NCBI RefSeq assembly: GCF_023715535.1
Contig: NZ_JAMBOI010000003.1
Coordinates: forward strand, 124,001-188,000
DNA from: Sporosarcina luteola
GTDB taxonomy: Bacteria; Bacillota; Bacilli; Bacillales_A; Planococcaceae
DNA length: 64,000 bases
Direction: 5' to 3'
Part shown: positions 7,951 to 16,373 of the stretch, in pieces
How the letters are laid out: each line of letters opens with the position of its first letter
Position numbering within the stretch: the stretch's first letter is position 1
Notes under the pieces: generated by a model
What the model saw: the letters and a program-made list of their open reading frames with translations, nothing else
What the model was told of the DNA's origin: nothing
The model's database searches: none
Program-made: the position numbers and the translations under genes

Positions 7951-8403
7951 ATGGTTTTTAACACAAAGAGACTCAAACTGGTTGCTTGCACACCAGAATT
8001 TTTATCGACAATATCGCCTGAGGAGTATGAAATAGGGGCTCATGTGAAAGGACATGTAACCGAACTTCAAAGCGATGCTTCCCAATTAGGGTGGGGTGTT
8101 TGGTTCGTTGTGGATAAAGCAACGGATGCCATTGTTGGTGACATCGGTTTTAAAGGGAAGCCTTCGGGAAATCAAACTGTGGAAATCGGTTACGGCATTA
8201 TTCCATCTGCTCAAAACAAAGGATATGCAACTGAAGCAGTCGGAGCGCTTATTGAATGGGCATTTGCATCGGGGCAAGTTAAGAGAGTCATTGCAGAATG
8301 TTTGCAAGATAATTTCGCTTCAACTAAGGTGCTAGGAAAGTTGGGCTTACGACAAATTGGAAGAGAAGACACTATGCTTAAGTGGGAAATGAAAAAGAAG
8401 TAA
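7951..8403 (+). CDS. GNAT-family N-acetyltransferase (RimJ/RimL-like)
   Basis: 150 residues. The acetyl-CoA motif is visible as IGYGIIPSAQNKGYATEAVGAL (about residues 78-99), with a R/Q-x-x-G-x-A-type loop in NKGYATEA. Preceding strands carry GDIGFKG. ATG 7951 follows AGGAGG. It is transcribed away from the MerR/TipAS gene. The acceptor substrate (protein N-terminus, antibiotic or small molecule) cannot be told. Confidence 0.87.
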   Translation: MVFNTKRLKLVACTPEFLSTISPEEYEIGAHVKGHVTELQSDASQLGWGVWFVVDKATDAIVGDIGFKGKPSGNQTVEIGYGIIPSAQNKGYATEAVGALIEWAFASGQVKRVIAECLQDNFASTKVLGKLGLRQIGREDTMLKWEMKKK

Positions 8404-8495
8404 ACGTTAGCTCGTTCATGGTCTATGTCTATCTTCAATCATTTCGTTGCTTACATTTAATAGGCAATCGGTTACCAATTTAATTGATTACTTTC

Positions 8496-8519
8496 CCACC
8501 GTCAACTGGTGGTTTTTTT
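8496..8519 (+). terminator. Rho-independent terminator after the GNAT gene
   Basis: CCACC, loop GTCAACT, GGTGG, then seven T. Serves the plus-strand gene ending at 8403. Confidence 0.8.
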
Positions 8520-8539
8520 ATTTATCCTCACGTTTATCT

Positions 8540-9118
8540 TCAACTCTCCCCATCCAGCCAAAAGAAAAAAATCATCACGTAAGCAAGCTTTTCTTCGGAT
8601 GAAATTTGTGCTCCAAAACAGACATGCTCATGAAGGGATGTGCTTTGGAATGCTGGGAGCGTTGCGTAAGGAAACAGGCCGTAGCGATAGGAAGCTGTCC
8701 GATTTCCTTCCTCATCTATTACGTCGATGTCGCCCGCCATATTCTTCGCTTCAATTTTTCTCCAAACCGTTCCATCCGCATGATAGAGGGTTCCCCGGTT
8801 TTTCATTGCCGATTTTGATAGCTGCTGTATGTACCTCCCAATGTCCGTTCCATCAGGTTTCCTCAACGTTAATGTAAATTGTTTTACATTGTTTTTAATG
8901 TGGATTGTCGCTATCGGACGCCCATCCATTGATGAAATATCGTATTCTACAGGAAAAAGCATTCCTTTTTCAAACGGACGAAAACATAATAGCCACCTAC
9001 TAATCCGGCCTGTTGTAGGATGAATTTGAAACGACGGTTGTCCATTATGATCTACGTGATATAGTTTCGGCAACAACGACGGCACTCGTTTCAATATTAA
9101 TTCTCCAATTGTCTCCAT
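8540..9118 (-). CDS. Hypothetical protein, possibly a tubby-like beta fold
   Basis: 192 residues, beta-rich, without signal peptide or transmembrane helix. It has the pattern of a LURP/tubby-like small beta barrel (a run such as KNRGTLYHADGTVWRKIEAKN, quoted here only as an example near residues 110-130), but no definite family motif. Its start lies five bases after the small membrane-protein gene at 9124-9363, so the two form an operon. I do not recognise a function. Confidence 0.6.
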   Translation of the reverse strand: METIGELILKRVPSLLPKLYHVDHNGQPSFQIHPTTGRISRWLLCFRPFEKGMLFPVEYDISSMDGRPIATIHIKNNVKQFTLTLRKPDGTDIGRYIQQLSKSAMKNRGTLYHADGTVWRKIEAKNMAGDIDVIDEEGNRTASYRYGLFPYATLPAFQSTSLHEHVCFGAQISSEEKLAYVMIFFFWLDGES

Positions 9119-9123
9119 GTCCC

Positions 9124-9363
9124 TTACATTTTCGACGACTTCGAGGCCACCATCTTTTCATATGCATATTTGAAATACACTCCTGCACCTAGCGCAGCTA
9201 ACCCGCTGATCCCTATTTCAAACAATATATTGCCGTTTACAGAAAACCCCTCATACCAGATAAAATAATAGAGGATACAAAATAAAATCATTCCTGTTCC
9301 TCCAATAAAACCGAAAATCGACGACTTCCTATATATTTCTTTCACGCCGTAACCCCCTTGCAA
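9124..9363 (-). CDS. Small two-helix membrane protein
   Basis: 79 residues with two hydrophobic segments (about 13-33 and 45-65) and a lysine-rich C-terminus (KMVASKSSKM). It precedes the beta-rich hypothetical gene by five bases, so they are probably co-transcribed. No family is recognised. Confidence 0.6.
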   Translation of the reverse strand: MQGGYGVKEIYRKSSIFGFIGGTGMILFCILYYFIWYEGFSVNGNILFEIGISGLAALGAGVYFKYAYEKMVASKSSKM

Positions 9364-9431
9364 TGAAGTAAATAAGGATAAGCTCTTAAGTAGGAATATA
9401 AAAAGACCCAGCTATAAGCCAGATCTCCATA

Positions 9432-10175
9432 TCATTCGATCGGCATCCAAATCTCGATGACGTCTTCCGACACCCCAGCTGGATGGACGTATCGCTCGAA
9501 GTCATAGCAATCCCTCAGTTTGATGTCATCCATTTGAATGATGTAGTCATACGTAGCCGGAATGCCTGGAATCCCGCCTTCCACTGTTGCCACAATAAAC
9601 TTGCCAGCGGGAATAACGACCTCTTTCGTGTCCGGGAACCCTTCCGTCAACTCAGATTGCAGTCCCGCAATATAATGGATGATCTCATTCTCCATCTTCA
9701 AGCAGACGCCAAATGATTCTTCTACGACGACATCTTTCTCATTAATTTCCTTGATTAGCCGATCCCATTCTGCTGGAATTTCTGATACGGGCCCTTGCAC
9801 CTCATACCCTCTCACTGTAAACCCTTCACTTTCAAGAATACGTGTCTCCATTTCCTTCTCCCCTTTGCTTAGTAATTGATCGATTCCTTCCATCTTCCCT
9901 TGCAGTTCGTTGATTTCATTCTCGATTTCCTTTTTCCGATTCATCAACAAAGACTCCATCTGTTCATCTCCTTCCCGCAAAATATCGGAAAGGGACACTC
10001 CGAAATTCCTCAATGTTTTGATTCGCACAAGCTGTTTCTGTTCTGTTTGGGAATAAAACCGGTATCCCGACTCCGGACTCACATAAGCAGGATGGACAAG
10101 TCCGATTTCCTCATAATGTTTGATAGCCTTCGTTGTCAGTCCGACAAGATGGGCCGTCTTCCCGATCGATAACAT
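9432..10175 (-). CDS. MerR-family regulator with GyrI-like effector-binding domain
   Basis: 247 residues. Residues 1-70 form a MerR winged helix (MLSIGKTAHLVGLTTKAIKH), then a coiled coil (75-115). Residues 118-247 are an AraC/GyrI-type effector-binding domain, with the usual V(I)PAGKF(I)V(A) strand and a C-terminal IEIWMPIE. Such proteins resemble BmrR, which senses hydrophobic cations. A 19-base-spacer promoter sits just upstream, consistent with autoregulation. No obvious target gene lies next to it. Confidence 0.87.
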   Translation of the reverse strand: MLSIGKTAHLVGLTTKAIKHYEEIGLVHPAYVSPESGYRFYSQTEQKQLVRIKTLRNFGVSLSDILREGDEQMESLLMNRKKEIENEINELQGKMEGIDQLLSKGEKEMETRILESEGFTVRGYEVQGPVSEIPAEWDRLIKEINEKDVVVEESFGVCLKMENEIIHYIAGLQSELTEGFPDTKEVVIPAGKFIVATVEGGIPGIPATYDYIIQMDDIKLRDCYDFERYVHPAGVSEDVIEIWMPIE

Positions 10176-10196
10176 AGCTTCCCTCCCTTTTATTAC

Positions 10197-10227
10197 ACTA
10201 TAAACCTGCCTCCAAGGGACAGGTCAA
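10197..10227 (-). promoter_or_regulatory. MerR-type promoter with 19-bp spacer upstream of the GyrI-like regulator
   Basis: Minus strand: -35 TTGACC (10222-10227), 19-base spacer, -10 TATAGT (10197-10202). The spacer holds an inverted repeat ACCTGTCC / GGCAGGT, the expected MerR dimer site. Confidence 0.8.
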
Positions 10228-10237
10228 CAAAATTCTC

Positions 10238-11011
10238 TTAGGAATAAAGAAGCTTATGTAAAGCCTTATCAATCGTAATAGTAGAACTATGCTGAACTAC
10301 TTCAGAAAAGAGTCCTTTTAACTTTTCAGCTGAAGCAGTCAATTTTTCAACTGTCATTTCATCCGGATAGGTTGAAAGGTATTCCTCTATAAACGAAGGA
10401 TGTAACGTGTCATACGCTTTAAATTGATGCAGCTTCTTGTTTTCGTTCATCGATTGTGCCAGTAGAACATAGTCTCTCATAGTCTCAAGCATCTTCAGAG
10501 AATAAATGAGATTACCTCTTTTCAACTCTTTGTTCAAACTCAATGCACTGTAAACGAATTCAAACGCGATATCGACATTCACATCGTATTTGACTGGCTT
10601 ATTTTGAAAGACTTCATTTTCAGCGTTCATCTTTTCGGATACGAATCCAGTTTTATCGACTATCACTTTCCACAAAGGCGATTTCACATTCAGTAATTCA
10701 CTAGGAAGAATAGACACATTAAACTCAAGTGAATTTTCCATGAATACGATAAGCAGATAAATATCCTTGCTAAACTGCTTTTCTTTAATATAGATAGGAT
10801 TTAGCTCACTGAGAGTCCGATGAATATAACTTTTAGTGCTTTCAACGTCTTCAACTTTGGACGTAGAAACCATTAGATCAATATCGGAACATTCATCGTT
10901 ATATCCAATCACTCCTGAACCTAACTGAACAACTCCTTCAACTAAATTGGAGGACGTTAATCTCTCAACTACCTTTACAAAAAACTCATCTCTTTCTTCA
11001 GAACTATACAT
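10238..11011 (-). CDS. Nucleotidyltransferase-domain protein
   Basis: 257 residues. GSGVIGYNDECSDIDLMVS (about residues 31-49) carries the GS...DxD pattern of the polymerase-beta-like nucleotidyltransferase fold. The remainder is helical, as in streptomycin/kanamycin-type adenylyltransferases and MNT-like enzymes. Here the motif is G-S-G-V-x4-N-D-E-C-S-D-I-D. The substrate is not clear. It begins 24 bases after the EamA exporter gene on the same strand, suggesting co-transcription. Confidence 0.75.
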   Translation of the reverse strand: MYSSEERDEFFVKVVERLTSSNLVEGVVQLGSGVIGYNDECSDIDLMVSTSKVEDVESTKSYIHRTLSELNPIYIKEKQFSKDIYLLIVFMENSLEFNVSILPSELLNVKSPLWKVIVDKTGFVSEKMNAENEVFQNKPVKYDVNVDIAFEFVYSALSLNKELKRGNLIYSLKMLETMRDYVLLAQSMNENKKLHQFKAYDTLHPSFIEEYLSTYPDEMTVEKLTASAEKLKGLFSEVVQHSSTITIDKALHKLLYS

Positions 11012-11035
11012 CTCTCCATTCCCCCATTCATCGTT

Positions 11036-11920
11036 TTATCCCAACCTTGCTGGATTACTCCCTTTCGTCAAAAAGCTCAGTTTCGTTTCCGATAAAATAA
11101 TCGCAGCAAGTATTAAAACCGCCCCGATCCCCATCTTAAGCGTAAGGATTTCACTCAACAGAATGACTGAAAAGACCATTCCCCATAATGATTCCGTCGA
11201 AAGTATGATTGCCGCTTTTGTTTCTGTAATGAATTTCTGTGAGACGGTTTGTAATAAAAACGCTATTGTCGTTGAAAATACACCTAAATAGAGTAGAGAT
11301 GTCAAACCTTCCGGCTGCGTGCTGAACGTTGTCTCGCCTTTCAGCAATACGACGATGACTCCGATCACAGTCGCTGTCGCCATTTGAACAATCGTCAACG
11401 CAATCGGATCTTCCTTCTTCACGAATTGGGATGTGTAGAATATATGAAATGCAAATCCTATTGCACAGCAAAACGATAGGAAATCGCCGATATTGAGTCC
11501 AGCTGACCATTGGAGTGACAGGACCGCAACGCCGAACATAGCGAGAAATGCTCCGATGAGTTCAAATATATCCAATTTCCTTCTATAAATCGCCAGCCCT
11601 ATGAAAGGTACGATAACTACATTCACCGCTGTCAAAAAAGCATTTTTGGACGGTGTTGTAAATTGGAGACCGACCGTTTGCAGCGCAAATGCTATATATA
11701 AGAAGACCCCTAAAATCGTTCCTTTTATCAATGCACTTTTTGAAATGAACTTCAATTTTCTATAAAAAACCGCACATAATAGAACGGCGCCGATTAGGAA
11801 TCTGCCCGCCAGAATTTGATAGGGCGTGTAGGAATCCAATGCAACTGCACTCCCAACAAACCCGCTTCCCCAAATGATTGCTGTTAACAGCAATCCAATT
11901 TCACCATAATATTTCCGCAT
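11036..11920 (-). CDS. EamA/DMT-family transporter
   Basis: 294 residues with ten predicted hydrophobic helices arranged as two EamA repeats (roughly 5-140 and 150-285). Typical elements are IIWGSGFV near the N-terminus and ESLWGMVFSVILLSE in the second repeat. ATG 11920 is chosen because GGAGG lies five bases upstream; the longer frame from 11971 has no site. Likely exports a metabolite or amino acid; substrate unknown. Confidence 0.88.
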   Translation of the reverse strand: MRKYYGEIGLLLTAIIWGSGFVGSAVALDSYTPYQILAGRFLIGAVLLCAVFYRKLKFISKSALIKGTILGVFLYIAFALQTVGLQFTTPSKNAFLTAVNVVIVPFIGLAIYRRKLDIFELIGAFLAMFGVAVLSLQWSAGLNIGDFLSFCCAIGFAFHIFYTSQFVKKEDPIALTIVQMATATVIGVIVVLLKGETTFSTQPEGLTSLLYLGVFSTTIAFLLQTVSQKFITETKAAIILSTESLWGMVFSVILLSEILTLKMGIGAVLILAAIILSETKLSFLTKGSNPARLG

Positions 11921-12068
11921 AGCATCCTCCGGTATCCAAGTAATCAAACAATTTATTTCATTATAACGCAACTGTCTTCATTCAAAGACATTTTTTTCAA
12001 AGTTCATACATGTATTGTTTCATCGACTGAGGAAAACCTAATCACAAAACCGGTTAGGAGGTTTCCAA

Positions 12069-12818
12069 TTGAGACGTTTATACTTCTTACTTCCATTTCT
12101 AATGATTTCAATGCTTATTCAACCTCTTACGTCTAAAGCGGAGCAGAACAATATTGACCAACAATCCATCCAAGATGCGCTACTGTCGACACTTCAACCG
12201 TATATTTCGGAAGGCATCATCCAATATTACGGATACGATAAATCGTATGGATTATATGACGCAAAAATAGTGAATATCCAGCGTGACGAAAAAGGTGGAT
12301 TTTCCTTCACAGTTGAAGTTCAAGTGAATACATTCGAGACAGCGGAAAATCCACCATACGGCAAGGAGACGTTGCAGTTCGGGATTAGTCCGAGAGGTGT
12401 TAAACTGCTCGACTTTTCTCATGAAGGTGATGACGAGGAAAAGAAATTACATCAATTTTATAAGGAATCACTCATCGACATTAAAAAGTCATTTCATTTA
12501 AATTTACTTCCGTATGAGCGATATGATTATAACCAGTTGCGGTACAAGGCCGAAAAACAAAATGATTTCAATTCTCTCGCTCATATCGCGGAGGAAATTG
12601 TCATTAATATTCTTAGCACGGAAATCCAACCGCCTTACAAAAATGTGATCAACCCGGTAACTTTCGTTAAAGGCAATGAAGGTTTCATTCTATTCAAGAC
12701 AGCCGATGGAACCAATTTTTATTACAAGGTCTTCAAGGAGAATGGCATTTGGAAAGTCATCGACCAGGACAGTGAAAAAGGGAAGAAGATGGAGTACGAC
12801 TTGCTTTGGTATATGTAA
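12069..12818 (+). CDS. Secreted DUF3888-family protein
   Basis: 249 residues starting at TTG 12069, with GGAGG 9 bases upstream. Residues 1-24 form a signal peptide (RRLYFLLPFLMISMLIQPLT, then SKA-E cleavage). The mature part has a DUF3888-like half (ALLSTLQPYISEGIIQYYG...) followed by a second domain. The function of the family is unknown; it is found in Bacillaceae. Monocistronic, ending at a bidirectional terminator. Confidence 0.8.
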   Translation: MRRLYFLLPFLMISMLIQPLTSKAEQNNIDQQSIQDALLSTLQPYISEGIIQYYGYDKSYGLYDAKIVNIQRDEKGGFSFTVEVQVNTFETAENPPYGKETLQFGISPRGVKLLDFSHEGDDEEKKLHQFYKESLIDIKKSFHLNLLPYERYDYNQLRYKAEKQNDFNSLAHIAEEIVINILSTEIQPPYKNVINPVTFVKGNEGFILFKTADGTNFYYKVFKENGIWKVIDQDSEKGKKMEYDLLWYM

Positions 12819-12846
12819 AAAGAGGCAGCCTCGGCCGCCTCTTTTT
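12818..12846. terminator. Bidirectional terminator between DUF3888 and cstA genes
   Basis: AAAAAGAGGC and GCCTCTTTTT flank a short loop. The A and T tails on both sides fit termination of both convergent genes. Confidence 0.85.
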
Positions 12847-12857
12847 CAAAATAACAA

Positions 12858-14315
12858 TCAGTTTGTCGTTGCACTTTTCCAATGTGAGATGTCTTCTTCC
12901 AGTGGGATTTGTGCAGCTCTTGCCCGAACTGCGGCGAAGAAGAACAGCACAACAAGGAAGATTGAAATGACAGTTGCCCCGATATATGCCACATTCATTG
13001 GCAATCCGAAGCCGATCGTAGCATTTAAAATATACGTCATTGTCGCCATCAACATGAACGTTCCCGGGATGAGTGCGACCCAGTAGTTCTTCCGTGCAAT
13101 GAACAGATACATTGCACCTACGAATAATGCGATAACGGCTGTCGATTGGTTCGCCCATGAGAAGTAACGCCATAGGATGTTAAAGTCGACTTGCGTCAAA
13201 GCTATGGAAATGATAAACATCGGTGCAGCAATCCAAAGACGGCTCGCAATCTTCACTTGTGGCAACTTGAAATAGTCCGCAATGATCATACGCGCACTAC
13301 GGAAAGCCGTGTCGCCGGAAGTGATCGGAAGGATAATGACACCTAGAATTGCTAGCGTTCCACCAACTGCACCCAACATCAATGTCGAAGCTTCGCTGAC
13401 GATCAACGCAGGACCGCCTGCAGCCAACATCTCATTCAAGCCGCCATAACCGTTGAACAACGCCATTCCTGCAGCCGCCCAAATCATCGCGATGATCGCT
13501 TCTGCAATCATCATGCCATAGAAAATCTTGCGCCCTTGGCCTTCTTTTTGTGTCGTACGTGAAATGATCGGTGATTGTGTCGCGTGGAAGCCAGACAATG
13601 CACCACATGAAATCGTTAAGAATAATAGCGGGAAAACCGCCAATTTGTCAGGGTGCATATTGGCAAAAGTCAACTCAGGAATGCTGACCCCTTTGACGAC
13701 CATCATACCGCCAACCCCGACTGCACTAATAATCAAAAGCGCTCCGAAAATCGGATAGAAACGGCCGATGATCTTATCGATCGGTAACAATGTCGCAAGA
13801 ATATAATAAGCAAAAATAAGTGCAACGATGATGCCCATCGCCATCCAACCATTCATTAAGTTGTACAGCAATCCTGCCGGTGCGGATACGAAAACCGTTC
13901 CAACGAGCACCAATAATAGAATGGCAAAAGCATTCACGATATGTTTCATGAATTTCCCCAAAAACTTACCTGCAAGCTCCGGCAAATGCGCTCCACGGTT
14001 ACGGATGGAGATCATTCCCGTTAAATAGTCGTGAACAGCACCTGCAAAAATCGCCCCAATTACAATCCAAACAAAGGCAATCGGACCATAAAGAGCCCCC
14101 ATGATCGGACCGAAAATCGGACCTACCCCCGCAATGTTCAACAGCTGGATCAACGAGTTTTTCTTTGTGCTCATCGGCACATAGTCCACGCCGTCCCCGC
14201 TCGTATAAGCAGGTGTCGCACGATCTTCCTTCACCCCGAACATCTTCTCAATGAATTTGCCATACGTGAAATAGCCGACAATCAATAAGACGATACAAAA
14301 CAAGAACGTAATCAT
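12858..14315 (-). CDS. cstA: CstA-family carbon starvation transporter (short form)
   Basis: 485 residues with about 13 hydrophobic segments. Family motifs are visible: AGVGPIFGPIMGALYGP (about 58-74), GAVHDYLTG (about 88-96) and SGFHATQSPIISRTTQ (about 237-252). CstA proteins import pyruvate or peptides during carbon limitation. It is the short Bacilli form without the long C-terminal extension of E. coli CstA. ATG 14315 follows GGGGAAAA; the frame from 14342 adds nine unconserved residues. Monocistronic. Confidence 0.9.
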   Translation of the reverse strand: MITFLFCIVLLIVGYFTYGKFIEKMFGVKEDRATPAYTSGDGVDYVPMSTKKNSLIQLLNIAGVGPIFGPIMGALYGPIAFVWIVIGAIFAGAVHDYLTGMISIRNRGAHLPELAGKFLGKFMKHIVNAFAILLLVLVGTVFVSAPAGLLYNLMNGWMAMGIIVALIFAYYILATLLPIDKIIGRFYPIFGALLIISAVGVGGMMVVKGVSIPELTFANMHPDKLAVFPLLFLTISCGALSGFHATQSPIISRTTQKEGQGRKIFYGMMIAEAIIAMIWAAAGMALFNGYGGLNEMLAAGGPALIVSEASTLMLGAVGGTLAILGVIILPITSGDTAFRSARMIIADYFKLPQVKIASRLWIAAPMFIISIALTQVDFNILWRYFSWANQSTAVIALFVGAMYLFIARKNYWVALIPGTFMLMATMTYILNATIGFGLPMNVAYIGATVISIFLVVLFFFAAVRARAAQIPLEEDISHWKSATTN

Positions 14316-14503
14316 TACATTTTCCCCTTTCCCCAAAGGCAATATTTCTTTCAGAACCTGAAAGCTTGAAACTAGTATACTTCATTTTGCTACATAATAA
14401 AATACTGTTTTCTGGTTATTCAGTATGTTGCAGTTAAGAAATATGAAGAAATGGTCCCGTAATAAATATGAGTTTAGTTGAAGAAGAAGGAGTTTTTACG
14501 ATT

Positions 14504-14608
14504 GTGTTGAATAAGTTAATATATGTAAATTATTTAACAAATGGGACGCTTTTCTTTCAGTCTGGATATGGATGGCATTTTTTGAAAGAATCTCGAATAA
14601 GCCGTTAA
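14504..14608 (+). CDS. Putative 34-codon ORF upstream of, and coupled to, the next gene
   Basis: GTG 14504 has GAAGGAG 9-10 bases upstream. It encodes about 34 residues with no recognised domain. Its stop TAA (14606-14608) overlaps the AAGGAGG that serves the following ORF, so ribosomes ending here would re-initiate there. Too short for confident calling; it may be a leader peptide or a gene relic. Confidence 0.35.
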   Translation: MLNKLIYVNYLTNGTLFFQSGYGWHFLKESRISR

Positions 14609-14620
14609 GGAGGGATAGCT

Positions 14621-15049
14621 ATTCCTAAAAAGAGGTTTTTACCTTTATTTGTTTATATTCTTTTGATAACAATACTCCTATTAACACTAAAGACCAACTT
14701 TAATTTGACTGGTTATAGTTATTACTTGGATGAAAAAACGATGATGTTAACGATTGAAGAGGGCTTCGGAAAAATAAAAACGTACAATGTGCAAGATTCT
14801 CCAATTCAAGCGATGAAAGTAATGTTATCAATTAACAAAGCGTATGACATGTGGGGAGTTACAATCTTAATATCCTCACTTTTCATCACAGGCTTTCTTT
14901 TATTATTTGTTAAACCTTGGATACAAAGAAAAATTGTGAAATTGTATCTCACAATATACTTTATATTACTTACCATCTTTATTATTTGGAGTATTTATGT
15001 GCACAAAGAAATTATACAGGAAATATCAAACGCTCTAAATAGTTTGTAA
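14621..15049 (+). CDS. Small two-helix membrane protein with apparent ATT start
   Basis: The frame is open from ATT 14621, seven bases after a strong AAGGAGG; no ATG or GTG lies in frame near the site, and the first TTG is at 14663. From ATT the protein has 142 residues: a basic start (PKKRFLP), helix about 7-24, an extracellular segment (about 25-80), helices near 80-100 and 108-128. Starting at TTG 14663 would remove the basic start and part of the first helix. No family recognised. A/T-rich compared with neighbours. Confidence 0.6.
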   Translation: MPKKRFLPLFVYILLITILLLTLKTNFNLTGYSYYLDEKTMMLTIEEGFGKIKTYNVQDSPIQAMKVMLSINKAYDMWGVTILISSLFITGFLLLFVKPWIQRKIVKLYLTIYFILLTIFIIWSIYVHKEIIQEISNALNSL

Positions 15050-15110
15050 AGATAGAATGACCTTTATTTCCCATTAGCATTGCAGTTGTATGCTATTACC
15101 CATCCTCTTT

Positions 15111-16115
15111 TCAAAGGAATACTCCGATGATTTCCTTCACCGTTCCACCCGTTGTTTCATGGACGCTCTCCCCCGCCCATAGCGACATGAACTCCGGTTT
15201 TCCAAGCTTTGCCGCTTGGCTTCGGATTTTCTTTGTCAAGTCGTTTTGGTAGGGGTAAGGGGCGATCGGGACGCTTGCGGTAATGTCTATGAACTCGTTA
15301 CGGATGCCTCTTGCCGATTTTCCGGAGAAGGCTTTTGTAAGCACGGTACTATTATCGGTCGATGCCAAGACGGCTTCTTTATAGAGCGGATGCGCACCGC
15401 TTTCTTCTGCTGCTAGCAATGCGGTACCAATTTGGACGGCTTGGGCTCCGCGGGAGAGTTGTAGTTCGAGATGCTCTTTGTTAGCGATTCCACCAGCAGC
15501 AATGACTGGAATGCCGACAGCCTCGGCAATCGAAGGCAATAATTCCGCAAGTGACACAAGCTCTTCCCCGATGAATGAACCCCGGTGTCCTCCGGCTTCA
15601 CTGCCTTGTGCGACAACGGCATTCACCCCTGCATTTTTCACAGCAATTGCTTCTTCTTTCGTCGTCGCTGTCCCGATCAGCACTACGCCCGCATTCTTGA
15701 GTTTCTGAATCGTCCGCGGATCTGGAATCCCGAATGTAAATGAGCAGATCGGTACGCCTTCTTCAATAATGACATCCACTTGTTCGTCAAAATCCGATTC
15801 TGACAATGGCGCCTTCCAAAACGGCATGCCAAGTCTCTTGCCGATCGGCTGCAGTCCTAAATACGCTTGACGAAGAAGCTCTTGATTCATTTTGACATCT
15901 TCTGGAACGAACAGATTGACGGCAAACGGCTTATCTGTGAGCTTTTTGACTTCGCGAATGAAATTCCGTGTAGCTTCTCCGGATAAATACCCTGCACCTA
16001 CTGAACCTAAAATGCCTGCATTTGATGATGCTGCCACGAATTCTGGCGTCGTGACACCCGCCATTGGGGCTTGGATGATTGGATGTTGAATTCCTACTGT
16101 TTCTGTAAAGGTCAT
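15111..16115 (-). CDS. Nitronate monooxygenase / NPD-type flavin oxidoreductase
   Basis: 334-residue TIM-barrel protein of the 2-nitropropane dioxygenase family. Motifs: HPIIQAPMAGVTTPEF at the N-terminus, QGSEAGGHRGSF (FMN-binding, about residues 172-183), and VIAAGGIANKEHL. These enzymes oxidise alkyl nitronates, detoxifying propionate-3-nitronate. ATG 16115 follows GGAGGG and overlaps the stop of the small membrane gene (ATGA). It is the last gene of the operon with the PstS-like protein. Confidence 0.9.
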   Translation of the reverse strand: MTFTETVGIQHPIIQAPMAGVTTPEFVAASSNAGILGSVGAGYLSGEATRNFIREVKKLTDKPFAVNLFVPEDVKMNQELLRQAYLGLQPIGKRLGMPFWKAPLSESDFDEQVDVIIEEGVPICSFTFGIPDPRTIQKLKNAGVVLIGTATTKEEAIAVKNAGVNAVVAQGSEAGGHRGSFIGEELVSLAELLPSIAEAVGIPVIAAGGIANKEHLELQLSRGAQAVQIGTALLAAEESGAHPLYKEAVLASTDNSTVLTKAFSGKSARGIRNEFIDITASVPIAPYPYQNDLTKKIRSQAAKLGKPEFMSLWAGESVHETTGGTVKEIIGVFL

Positions 16116-16351
16116 GATTCCACCCTCCTTCTTTCATACCGATGAAATAAATACATGATAACTAAGGGAATAACCGGGAACAGCGCCACTAATTTAAATG
16201 CATTGTTTGCACCGAAGAAATACAAGGCGATCGGTAAAGAAGTGAAAAAGCTAATGAGCAATGACGTTTTAGACTTGGTGAATAGGCCAAAAAAGAACGA
16301 AAGAAATGAAATGATCAATGACGCTTGCCAAAGTGCTACAATCAAGTCCAA
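16112..16351 (-). CDS. Small two-helix membrane protein
   Basis: 79 residues starting at TTG 16351, four bases after AAGGAG, 22 bases after the stop of the PstS-like gene. Hydrophobic stretches lie near 5-23 and 28-60, with a basic tail (FHRYERRRVES). It overlaps the nitronate monooxygenase start by four bases. The longer frame from 16426 would overlap the PstS-like gene. No family recognised. Confidence 0.6.
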   Translation of the reverse strand: MDLIVALWQASLIISFLSFFFGLFTKSKTSLLISFFTSLPIALYFFGANNAFKLVALFPVIPLVIMYLFHRYERRRVES

Positions 16352-16373
16352 ACAACTCCTTCCTTTTAAACCC

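Noticed and set aside
8509..8877. 122-residue plus-strand ORF opposite the beta-rich hypothetical gene
   Set aside because: Antisense shadow; starts in the GNAT terminator and has no conserved features.
13031..13190. Possible frameshift in cstA suggested by overlapping minus-strand ORFs
   Set aside because: The main frame is intact at 485 residues with all family motifs; other frames are shadows.
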